From: Capniomyces stellatus
Lineage: Eukaryota; Kickxellomycota; Harpellomycetes; Harpellales; Legeriomycetaceae
Assembly (NCBI GenBank): GCA_001661515.1
Contig: LUVW01000009.1
Location: 484,736 to 548,735 of the forward strand
Length of the DNA stretch: 64,000 bases
Direction: 5' to 3'
Below are positions 34,942 through 45,231 of the stretch, piece after piece (the first letter of the stretch is position 1; the number at the start of each line of letters is the position of its first letter). The notes beneath the pieces were generated by a model. It did not search any database and was not told the origin of the DNA. It saw only the letters and a list, made by a program, of their open reading frames with translations. The translations under genes were made by a program, and so were the position numbers.

Positions 34942-36402
34942 CTATTTGAGCTCTGCTTTTGAGTCGTATCTGACATACACCTTTTCAGGGATTCCGCTTT
35001 TGATTGAGACATATCTTGTCAGGGCAAACAAGTAGTCACTGAGTCTGTTAACGTATTTAATCACACTATCGTCGACTTCGCCTATCAACGGAACTATCCT
35101 TCTTTCTGCTCTGCGACAAATGGTCCGGGCAACATGTAAAGAGCAAGCTGCCTTGCCTCCCGACTATTTAAGTTTTTTTTTAAAAAAAATAAAACCAAAT
35201 TAATATGCTTATGCTTTGATTTTTAAAAAAAAATGACTAGCGTTATTTGTGAAAAACGTTACTCACTGGCAATGTAAAATACAAGAGCTCAGGAACATGG
35301 GCCATGGTCTCATCAATCCAAACCTCAAGCTCTTTTAGAAACTCGCCATTCTTATCAAACCTCGTACGACCTTTCATTCCAAAACACACAATTCCACCAG
35401 AGTAGTAAGTAAAAGACGTCTAACATTATATAGTTATGTCAAATGCGCCCAATTCAGGCATCACACCTTTACTTGGCACCTTTTTTAATTGTTTTTGTCG
35501 CGAAAAATATCTTCCTCTTACTCAGCTTCTTTGCACTGTCAGAGTTAACGGGTGTTGCTATGTTGGATCCAATGTCTTGTAACAAGCATTGTATTTTTTC
35601 TATTCTTGGGGATAGCTCATCAACCAACCCATTTTCAAGAAAAGACTGTGAAAACCTATAACGTTGTAAGGTTGAGTTCAATTGAATAACAGTCTGTAAG
35701 TGGTACTGGTGGTATAAAACAGCCTAATAGAAAACCCCGAGAAATAGTGGGTATGTTTTAATGCCAAAAAACAGCTTACCCTAGAGCCGATGACAACTCG
35801 TCAACTGCCCCTAACGCTTCAAAAACGACATCAGCTTTTGACCTACGCTCGCCAGTATATAATGCAGATCTGCCTATATATATATATTTTTTTTTAGAGG
35901 AAGGATGCGGTGTGTGAGGAAAGAAGATTTTATACCTCTGTTGGCTCTAAATGTAAGCAACAAAGCCTAGCGCTAAGTATAGACCTGGCCAACAATAGAA
36001 ATGGTATCCTAGAAGAACAGCATACCTTTATCCCCCGTCTTTGTGTATATTTTCAGGGCAGCTTTTTTTGGAGCTCTAACCTCGTAGACAAATAAAGTAG
36101 ATATTTAAAATAAATATCTGTTATTCTTTACCGAATTAATAACAGTAGGCTTTAGCTCGAGGGAATGCAATATAGTAGATGTAGTTTTTTTTTAATATAA
36201 CAGTATATGCGCCTTTTTATCTTATTAATTGCGGCACCTATAGTACTATTAGGACTTACATGTCAGTCGGCTTGGCTATAGTAAAGTCTTTAGATTTAAC
36301 TGAAGATGTGTTGATAAGTCTTGAATTTCCCTTTACTAAACTGATATTGGCTCGAAGTGCACCTGAGAGATTTAAACGAGTTATCAGACGTAAAGCATGC
36401 AT
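34942..36402 (-). CDS. MMAB: Cob(I)alamin adenosyltransferase, PduO/MMAB type, mitochondrial
   Basis: Transfers the 5'-deoxyadenosyl group of ATP to cob(I)alamin, making adenosylcobalamin for methylmalonyl-CoA mutase in mitochondria. Six exons on the minus strand: 36402-36260, 36075-36026, 35873-35780, 35655-35522, 35370-35267 and 35163-34942, all in phase, 248 residues. The N-terminal ~45 residues ([20 protein letters not shown]) are a classic Arg-rich mitochondrial presequence. Family landmarks follow in order: [80 protein letters not shown] and [15 protein letters not shown]. The RRAER and NRLSDY motifs form the ATP site. The acceptor of exon 5 (AAAG) is atypical but is the only one that keeps the family alignment. 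A CT-rich leader lies directly upstream. Confidence 0.92.
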
Positions 36403-37232
36403 TTCTTTTCTCTCTTTTCTCTCTTTTCTCTCTTTTCTTTCTCTCTCTTTCGGAATATTTGGATCGAGTTGTAAAAGTTGGTTAATGACGCTTCTGTTTT
36501 CTGCACAGAACTAACACTTGCTAGCTTTAATCTCTAATAAATCAAATTCGGAAATGGGCACAAGTGCTGCAACTTAAAATATAAAAGTAAAAGTAAGGAG
36601 GTGCAATCAGGATGTTTTGAATTGAATTGAATTGACTTTTTCGTTTGCTTGTTTGATGTAAAGTTTCGTTTTGCTAGCTTTTAGCTGTATGCTTCAATTA
36701 TACAAGTGCGGTGTGATTGTAAATTTTGATTTCAAACTCCAACGGTCAATTGGACCGAGTAAACTTGGTACCTGTTGTTTGTTTGCATATTAATTATTTA
36801 ATTGCTTGATCACTTATTTGCTTAACTGCTTAACTTGTTATTGTTTAGCCAATATTTATGTTCCACTACCCCTGTTATTCTCCATCAACGTAATAACACT
36901 AGGTAATTCAGTAAAATATGGCTCATTGGTTATTTTGAGCAATATCACATGGTTTAACACTACATAGTTTAACACCACATAGTTTAACACCACATAGTTT
37001 AATATCACATCATTAATACTCGCATGTCGAGAAGAAAAAAAAACTGTTATTAAACGGCTCTAAGGTGTGAAATATCAAGAGCCAGTTCTATGCTTGTGTG
37101 GCATTGGCAATGCTTTGATTGGTTGAAGTTACAATATTTGACTAAAATTGACATATAGATATATTTAAAAGGTAAAATGAACAGCAGTGTTGTTATAATC
37201 TAACCAAGGGGGTAAAGGTGTTCAAAATGCAA
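36403..37232. other. Promoter of MMAB and 3' flank of arginase
   Basis: Holds a TCTCTTTTC tandem (36411-36438) just before the MMAB start and a 15-bp minisatellite at 36946-37005. No gene seen; the 84-codon plus ORF at 36260 is the shadow of MMAB exon 1. Confidence 0.6.
36946..37005. repeat. 15-bp minisatellite, four copies
   Basis: Unit CACATAGTTTAACAC with point variants, four tandem copies, then a partial CACAT. Confidence 0.9.
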
Positions 37233-38356
37233 CTATAGCAGGTTCTCGCCCAAAGAGCATCTTACCAAGGAGCACCCTATCGCAACAGTAAGATTTGAAG
37301 AGTCCAGGTCTCCCAACAGTGGGTTCACTTCGACCAAATCCATGGCAACAAGACACCCTGTTTCAGCGATAGCTTCACACAAGTAGTGGCCCTCCCTGAA
37401 AGTCAAACCGCCTCTTACAGGAGTTCCTGTGGACGGAACAACAGATGGGTCCATGGCATCTACATCAAAACTCAAGTGGATAGGGAGGTTTCTGTTTGGG
37501 TTGACGTAATCTAAAGCCATTTCTACCACTTTAGAAATCCCATACTTGTCTACCTCGTGCATCGAGAAGGCTCTGATGTTGTGTTTTCTAAGAATCTGCT
37601 TTTCTCCCGAGTCCAGGTCTCTAAGACCGATATAAACCAGCTTTTCTTTTTTAAGAACAGGCTTGATCCACTCAAAGTGAGTGGTGTCTTCAGAAATCCC
37701 CAGAATATACGAAACTGGCAAACCGTGTAAGTTTCCTGAAGGTGTGCTCAAGGGTGTATTGATGTCCTATTTGTTTTTTTATTTTTATTCAAACAGTATT
37801 AGTCTATAGCTTATAAAAACTACTCATACACCTGGCTATTTGGACGTGGCTACAAAAAGGCAGAAATAGACAAAATGGTAAGTTCTAATGATTAATATGT
37901 ACAGACTACACTTACTGCATGGGCGTCAACCCAAATAACGCAGAGGTCGTCGCCATAAACAGCTGTAGACCCTGATATAGTGCCCATAGCAATCGAGTGA
38001 TCACCGCCTATTGTCAACGCGAAGTTGCCATTTCTGCACTCTTCCTCGACTTTCTTTGCTACATCCTTGCAAGTTTCGCTGACCCAAATAGGATTTTTGA
38101 TGTTCAGACTAGTCGTTTCTAGCTTTGGCTTACGCGACATATAATCTAGACCACTACCCTCTTTGTTTGTTTTGACATTCAGTCCCATCTCTTCTAGCTG
38201 GTTGACTAGGCCAAACTTTAGCATTTCTGTAGGTCCAAACTCAACACCTGGCTTAGTTTGTCCTCCATTGAAGGCAGCTGGGATGATAGCAACTGTGTTT
38301 GGCTCCTTTATGAATTTGTTTGGTGTAGGCGATGGGTAAAAGCTCTCAGTACTCAT
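37233..38356 (-). CDS. CAR1: Arginase
   Basis: Hydrolyses L-arginine to ornithine and urea; binuclear manganese enzyme, cytosolic in fungi. Exons 38356-37916 and 37766-37233, intron 37767-37915 with GTAAGT donor and ATAG acceptor, 324 residues (human 322, yeast 333). Metal-binding motifs: GGDHSIAMG, then DAHADINTP split exactly by the intron between DAHA and DINTP, and FDVDAMDPSVVPSTGTPVRGG. MDLVEVNP near the C-terminus carries the conserved Glu. No mitochondrial presequence is seen. The gene follows MMAB on the same strand, separated by ~830 bp, so they are not an operon. A nitrogen-regulated promoter with GATA-factor sites is expected from known biology; I did not identify specific sites. 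Confidence 0.95.
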
Positions 38357-39234
38357 ATTAATAGTATTTATTTAATTGATGTGTTTAGTTGAATGTTAGG
38401 TTGAGGTAACAGGTTTGCTATAGCTCTATAATTTAGTGTGGGAAATTATTTAAAGTAATATAAAAAAGTAAAAGAAGGGAAGGAAGTAATAAAAAATGTG
38501 TGTGTTTAGTCCTTTAATTGGTAAACGTAGCGTCTGCGGCTTGTGCTATAAACCTAACTTATTCCTTGTTTTTTAATTCTATCCTTTTAAACTTGCAGTC
38601 TAAGCTTTTCTTTATTAACTTTATTCTAAGTAAAAATATATTTTATTTTTAATGCTTTTTTTTCATTCTTTAGGTGGATCAATTCCCTACCCTACTATTT
38701 ATACTTTTTTTTCATTTTTCTCAATATCTTTTTTTGTTTCAAAGGCAGTGTGAAAGTTTTTTTTTACGTGCTCCATAATTGGTCCAAATCAGCGTTACAT
38801 GTATTGCGCTTTTACCTATAAAAAATGGTAGCAATTAATTTTTAATAAGGCGTAAATGGCATATTTAGCCTATAAAAGCAGGGTGTTTAAAGTTCGATAT
38901 GTAAAAATATATTCATTAGTTGTGAATTAACTATTCTGAATGGTTTTAGCGTTTATAATTGCTATGGAATTAACTACTGTTGCTGGAGTAAAAGACAAAT
39001 ACAGCTTAAAAATACAATACAACCAAAGGCTTCTACGCTTATTTTGGTTTGGGAAATTACCCGGAATTAGTAAACGCATTAACTAATAAAAATAAACCCC
39101 ACAAGACCAATACAGACACCGATTAATGACTTATTTACATATACGCAAAAGCATATTGCAGAATTGAAACAAAAGTTGAAACAAAAGTTGGAATAGGGGA
39201 GAGTTCCTTAACTAACCATAATAAGCCTCATTTC
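38357..39234. other. Arginase promoter and AT-rich spacer
   Basis: AT-rich, T-run-rich sequence upstream of arginase. No gene seen. Confidence 0.5.
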
Positions 39235-39785
39235 TTACTTTTGCTTATCCAGAATCCTTACCCAGCCGTCCATTTGTAGACTTATTTTATAGTATCGTTC
39301 AAGGATACACCTTAGTGATGGGGTATCAAACACCTGGGAGATATAAATAGGAAAAAAAACACTCATGCACCAACCAGTTTTTGATAATGACCACCAAGTA
39401 TATAACTTATTTACTTTAGCCGTTCGCTATTACAAAAGCTGGGAAATATGACTGTATACCTATCTGGGGTTGTTCTTTTTCCTCTCACACTCATTTTTTT
39501 TTGTTTGCCAATAGCAGTGCTATCAACAACAAGCTAGAAAATAATCATATACAAGAATGACTAAAGTAGTATTTAGCCCTTTGACCAAACATGTAAGAAT
39601 CTACAGCTATGGGAATTTATCAAATACCAGCAGTCCATATATTACACGCTCTGAAAAAGACGCATAATATAAAGCTCCAACGGTCTCTGCAGCAGCCAAC
39701 ATACTAATATGGCTTGCGCAGTTGAGCAAGATTACCAAGCACTTGCTGTCCAAGCTATTCAGTCTTATGATCAGCGTAGTTACAA
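39235..39785 (-). CDS. Candidate spliced gene, unrecognised, 5' end unresolved
   Basis: Three phase-compatible exons are visible on the minus strand: 39785-39628 (52 codons plus 2 nt), 39533-39460 and 39310-39235 ending in TAA, with GT donors (GTATTT, GTATAC) and AG acceptors (ATAG, CTAG, TAAG). Typical stretches are LIIRLNSLDSKCLVILL, GALYYASFSERVIYGLL and the C-terminus ERYYKISLQMDGWVRILDK, with Trp/Tyr/Arg use unlike random AT-rich sequence. A further possible exon in phase lies at about 39970-39875 (ISFISRSICYSWEPRFKNK). I recognise no family. No ATG is assigned. The translation could still be a chance open stretch, as short exons in AT-rich DNA are easy to over-read. Confidence 0.35.
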
Positions 39786-40674
39786 CTATTCTGTTTTATT
39801 GCTTTTTTTAAAAAAATAAAGCTACGTGTTTTATAACTCAACCAACTCGTGGGTAAATTGTTTTTGAATTAGTTTGCAACCATGCACAGACAGAACAAAG
39901 TATGTGAACTTGTTTTTGAAACGGGGTTCCCAAGAGTAACAAATACTTCGAGAAATAAAAGAAATGGTGGCATTTCGCTTATAGAATATTCAGAATGTGT
40001 TTATAACAAACATTAAAATGAGACAGAATAACAAAGTATTTTCCTGGACTTGTAAATACAATGCCAATCAGATGATTTTTTTAAAAAAAATTCACGGGCG
40101 CATCAAACTAGTTTGTTTTAGTGGTTGCTGTTTGGTTTGACTCTGAATGTTGCAATTGGAATTGTGAGTGGTTATCAGATGTAGGTTTTTTTTTGAGAGT
40201 CATTTGGGTTCATGGTGGCTGGGTAGCAAACAATTCAAAAGTTATATTTATGGACAGAAAAGATGCAATAATATGTCGCTGGGGAAGCGGAAGAAGCATA
40301 CATAGCATAGAGCATACGCTACGTCATAATTTATGGCGAGGGGGGGGGGGGGGGCAAAGTANNNNNNNNNNNNNNNNNNTGGGGGGGGGGGGGGGGGGGG
40401 GCAAAGTATAGAATAACTGCAGTATAGAGTATAATCAAAATGCAATTATAAATATCAATATCAATGGCAATGGCAATGGCAATGACAATGACAATAGTGT
40501 AAAGGTATAAATAAAATAAAAGGCAAGTAGAAAAAAAATAGTAGTAGTAGTGATAAAAACTAAGAGTAAGAAAGACATAAAGAAGAAGAAGAAGAAAAAG
40601 GAGTGAAAGTAGGGTGTTAATAGGAGATGAATGAGAAACTCAACCAATCAACAGCATGTCAAAGGCGAGTAAAG
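39786..40674. other. Spacer with poly-G tract and assembly gap
   Basis: May contain the 5' exons of the candidate gene at 39.2-39.8 kb. G-runs flank 18 Ns (40362-40379), and both sides end in GCAAAGTA. A degenerate CAATGG/CAATGA hexamer repeat occurs at 40450-40500 close to the GSK-3 stop. Confidence 0.6.
40340..40408. repeat. Duplicated poly-G plus GCAAAGTA around an assembly gap
   Basis: G15 then CAAAGTA, 18 Ns, then T, G21 and CAAAGTA. The same junction sequence on both sides suggests an artefactual or real local duplication. Confidence 0.85.
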
Positions 40675-42234
40675 TTACTGGAGAGCCAATGGCCGTGGAT
40701 TGGGCAGAGGGATAGGGACAAAGTTTGCAGGATCAACGCCAGTCATTGATTTTACATCTTCCTGGAATACTTTGGGAACCAGAGTCTGGGCTAAATCTGG
40801 TCGTACTGATAGCTCTTCTAGTGAAAAGTCAAAGAGCTGTGGAATTGGCTCGTTGTTGTGCAATACAGTGCCCGGCTGGCGTAACTCATCAAAGAATGGA
40901 TGAACCATGGCTTCGACTGAGCTGAGTCGCATGGAAGGTGTGTATTCAAGGAGTTTGCTTATAAGGTCGATGGCCTCGGGAGTGGCTCTACTGCGGAAAA
41001 TCTGTTATAGATAATAAAAAACCAAAGAGTAAAAAAAATAAGCCATTACTTTCTGCGTTTAACTGGGGTAATTTTTAAAACAGGAAAAGAGGAAAATAAA
41101 ATATATCATTATGTGTATAAATTGGAGATTTGAAACTACCTTGGGGAAAGGATGGGGCTTGATTTGAGGGAAGCGGTGATCCATGTAGTTTGGATTCATG
41201 GTGCGTATTTGTTCACGCGATGGAGTACCAAGAACTTTAATGATTTCAACAAGCTGGTCAATTCCAGACTCGCCTGGGAATAGGGGCTGGCCAAGAATAA
41301 GTTCAGCCATAACACAGCCTGAAGACCAAATATCGATTCTTCCGGTATAGTTGGTGGCACCAAAAATCAGTTCTGGGGCGCGGTAGTAACGCGAGCAGAT
41401 GTATGAAACATTTGGCTCGCCAGCTATCAACGTCTTGGCACTGCCAAAGTCGCACAGCTTTAGAACACCCGTGGCTGAGTTGACCAAGAGATTCTGTGGC
41501 TTGATGTCACGATGGCATATTCCTAACGAGTGTATATAGTTGAGTGATCTGAACAATTGGTACATAAAAAGCTTCACATAGAGCATTGGTACCGGCTGTT
41601 TAGCCTTGGCATACTGTCTCGTTACACGGTAGATTGTTTCTGGAATATATTCGAGAACAAGATTTAGATACACGTCCTCCTAATTTTATTAACAATCATT
41701 TCTCTTTTCAATACCAAATCATCAAGTTATCAAACAAAGTACATGCCTATATACCTGTATATCGTATCTTTACCTTTTCCCCCTGAGAGTAGAAAAAATA
41801 CTTGAGCTCAACTATATTTCTATGCGCAACTGAACGCATAACCGCCAACTCTCGATTCTACCATTATAATTATTATCATTACCATTGTTATCATCAAGTC
41901 CATTAAAAAATGCATATTATCTACTATCTACTATCCACTATCCACTATCCATTATCCACTATACATTATCTACCATATATTAAAGCTATACCTTGAAGCG
42001 TTTATCTTGCAACACCTTCTTGATGGCTACTTTCTCCCCTGACGGGACCAACTCTGCTTGGAATACAACACCAAAAGACCCGTTTCCAACGACCTTACAG
42101 CTGGTATATGAGATCTCCACTTCTGCTCCTGATCGTCCAACATTGGAAAGAACTGTATTGACCTTGCGTGGATCAAGATCTCCTATTAAGCGCATTGTAA
42201 ACCCATGTTGTTTATGTACACGCATACCCTCCAT
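40675..42234 (-). CDS. GSK3: Glycogen synthase kinase 3 (shaggy/GSK-3) protein kinase
   Basis: Ser/Thr kinase of the CMGC group. Exons 42234-41992, 41857-41774, 41679-41140 and 41001-40675, all phase 0, 397 residues. Kinase landmarks: glycine loop [11 protein letters not shown], catalytic Lys in VAIKKV (K72), [17 protein letters not shown] (D167), CDFGSAK (D186), the activation-loop tyrosine in [14 protein letters not shown] (Y202, equivalent to human Tyr216), then [24 protein letters not shown] and [12 protein letters not shown]. After the kinase core comes FFDELRQPG and a short C-terminal extension. The N-terminal RTTSF phospho-inhibition site of animal GSK-3 is absent, so AKT-type control is not expected. 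The upstream region contains a possible 39-nt 5'-UTR intron directly before the ATG. Confidence 0.96.
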
Positions 42235-44571
42235 CTGATTATGCCATTTGTTGTTGGGTGGTCTTTTACTTACCTAACATTTTTAATCCATTCATTCTTG
42301 TTATTATTATTTCTTGTTTCTGTTTTGTCCTTTTTATCTTTAATTTCTTTTTTCCCCTATAGCCCCTATTGATATTCGATGTTGCTCTAGCTACAGACTT
42401 TGCACAGGCTCCTACGTTTATCAGAGACGATAAGTTAAATGTTACTTGTTACTCAAGCCCAATTTTTCCTATTTAATTGCGTTTTCAGCTCATCTGTGCT
42501 GTCCTGATCCAATGTCAATTAGAACCTTTTTTACTTTTTCAGTTTCTCTTTCTCGCTCCAAGCTTCTTTTAATTGTTTGTTTATGCAGCATCTAGCAAGT
42601 AATTGCTCTTTTACAGCCGATTCAACTGTCAATCATAACCCCATCGTGTACTGGGTATATTTGTAAATATATATCAATGTATATGATCTCATGTAAAATC
42701 GCTTTACCTTTTATTTTAGACGCCAAGAATCAGTGTAATTTCTTGCCTTTTATTTCCTGGACCACCGAGTCAATTCGAATCACCTTGTATTTTACCTTTA
42801 TGGTCTTTTATTATCTTCACTTGTTTTAGTTGCTGAATGTTCTTGCAAGCTGGAGTGATTGCCAGATTTAGTGTTTTGTTTGAATTGTTGATTTACTCTA
42901 GTGCATTTAATGTATATTTAAGAAACGCTCCTGGAAATATTACCTCGGTAATGTTTTACTAATACTCTTCCTAATATGGTACCTTTATTATTAATTGTTT
43001 TAAAGCATCTAAAATATAAGGCAGCTTCTTTTTTTTAATTTGGCTGGCTCAATAATTGAAATCCATTCAGTATTCTCAATAGTGTTAATTTTCAACTATT
43101 TGGTATGTGTTATTTATAATAAAGATTTTGCTCAACTCAATTTATCTAAATCTCCCATGTAGATTTTGCAAGTAGATAATGAGCATATTTATTATCCTAC
43201 TCGCCCTGGTGGTATAATGTAAATAGTTGGCCTAATCAGCTTTATCTTTCTTTTGCTTATTTTTTTTTTTCGCTTTATTATTATTATTGAATTTGCCTTC
43301 TTTTTCTATCGAATTTGCCTTTTTTTTTTTTTTAGCTCAACTGTCTATAGTTTAACCTTTTCTACTGCCAAACTAACTATTGTTATTTTTATGCTTTTAG
43401 CATTTTCGACATTTAAAAAGTCAATAATCAAGCTTATTTACTCGATATTACTGATATTGTCTAGTTGCTCTAATTACCGCCATTATGCAAATCTAAATTT
43501 GCTTCAAAGGCTATTTTTCAGTCTATTGGCTATTAATGTGTTTTTAATTTATCTGCTATTTTTCCGCGTATTTGCACATTTGTTTATTTTCTATAAGGGA
43601 AACAAATGCAAAAAAAAAAAGATTCCAAATTCTGCAATTAAATTGTGATGATAGTTGGCAGTAAAAAATGTAAATAACGGCAGGGTTCCATTCGCTTTTA
43701 TCTCTGTTGAATTTCGCTACTCGTCTTGTTTTCTTTCAACTATAAAGATCTGATTGCACTTTAGATCAATGCGTTTGACTAAACACAAATAACAAATAAA
43801 AATCCAGAGAAGCTTAACCAAACACAGCTCAGACTAATGTCTCCAACTACAGCCCAATTTCTCTTGTTGATAAACCAAGTTATTAGGCTAGGATGATGGC
43901 CTGAAATTAAAACGTCATCAGTCACTCTAAAATAACCGCGTCAAAGCATTATCATTAAAAACACAAAGTATTACATGGAAATCCAACTAGGGCTGCAGCA
44001 GTGTTTTATTTTATTTAAAAAACAAAATAAATAAAAAAGCCAAGCGCCCCTTAACTAGCTTTCAAAACAAACGTAACATAATGCATTCCACATTGTCAGA
44101 CCAAGCGCAATGCTAACAAAAGTGTGCCGTTTTACCTAATGAAATAAGTTAACCCCGGTTCTTCTAAACACGAGTTCAAGCAAACCACATTGTGGTTGTA
44201 GTTTACTGGAATACCAATGCTTAATACCCTAGCTTTTCAAAAATATTTTAGTCTATCGCCCATTCTACGCGATCATACAGCACTTGTACTGCTCCGTTAT
44301 AAACATAGAAACTTCTTTTATAGCTTCACACTCTGATCACGACATATACCCACATTATGCTTTGTTTTGTATAAAATCGCTATGTTTCACTTAGCTGTGA
44401 GGGGTGTTTTTTATTTTTTTGGTCGAGTTTTTTCTGGTTGGTCTTTTTAATATATTGAATTTTATATGTAAGGGTATAAGAATTAATCGCACATTTATTA
44501 ATCATATGGTTAAAAATGCCTTAGTTGAAGGGTATAAAAGTCCAAGTGGCGGAAACTTTTGAACACGCCCG

Positions 44572-44643
44572 TTTTCGTCTTCGTTTTCGTCTTCGTTTTC
44601 GTCTTCGTTTTCGTCTTCGTTTTCGTCTTCGTTTTTGTCTTCG
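44572..44643. repeat. 12-bp minisatellite, six copies
   Basis: Unit TTTTCGTCTTCG, six tandem copies with one substitution in the last. On the minus strand it reads as repeated Glu-Asp-Glu-Asn in an open frame of about 50 codons ending at about 44505. Confidence 0.9.
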
Positions 44644-45042
44644 TTAGTGAATGACTATTTGGTCATATCTCCAATTGGTGGGTTGTTGCGTTTTTCTTTC
44701 CTTTTTTTTTACAAGTCTTATTATCCAAGAGTGTTGGGTAAAATAAAAAAACATGTAATTGCGATGATTTTCTTCAAAAAATAAACTAGTTGGATAAATC
44801 AACTGACTTTGACAAAGTAGATTTGAATCTTTTAGCTTATATATGCCAGCTTGGCTTTTAACAACAACTGTCGCTTTCTACACAAGAACACTTTGGGTTT
44901 AATTACTTTGAATTATATCAAATACCAGTAAGCATATGTCGGTCTTTTTCTCGCGTTTCTTTTACAACAAAAAAAAAATAACCCTTCCCCCAAAATTTCA
45001 AAGCTTTAGTCGTATGATGACAGATATAAAATAGACGTCTTC

Positions 45043-45231
45043 TCAGTGCACTAGTATTCTACTGGTTGTTAAACATACTTTATACACTCTCAATAATGGT
45101 AATTCGAAAAGATATTGACTTTGTTTGAGAAAGCGAGGGTAGTTTATGGAAGGTTTAACCCAGTGTTTCTGCGAACACTCCAAGTAATGGCTGTATGCTT
45201 TATTTAAAAAGTCGGTTTCTTTTTTTGGCAT
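45043..45231 (-). CDS. Possible small protein or first exon
   Basis: ATG at 45231 opens 62 codons with a charged, Trp/Tyr-containing sequence (MPKKETDFLNKAYSHYLECS, KHWVKPSINYPRFLKQ) unlike translated AT noise. A GTATGT donor-like site occurs at about 45078, so it may be a first exon. No family recognised; the chance-ORF explanation remains open. Confidence 0.25.
   Translation of the reverse strand: MPKKETDFLNKAYSHYLECSQKHWVKPSINYPRFLKQSQYLFELPLLRVYKVCLTTSRILVH

Noticed and set aside
43253..43648. 131-codon hydrophobic ORF
   Set aside because: Translation of T-run-rich intergenic DNA (Phe/Ile/Leu only patches); no start context or homology cue.
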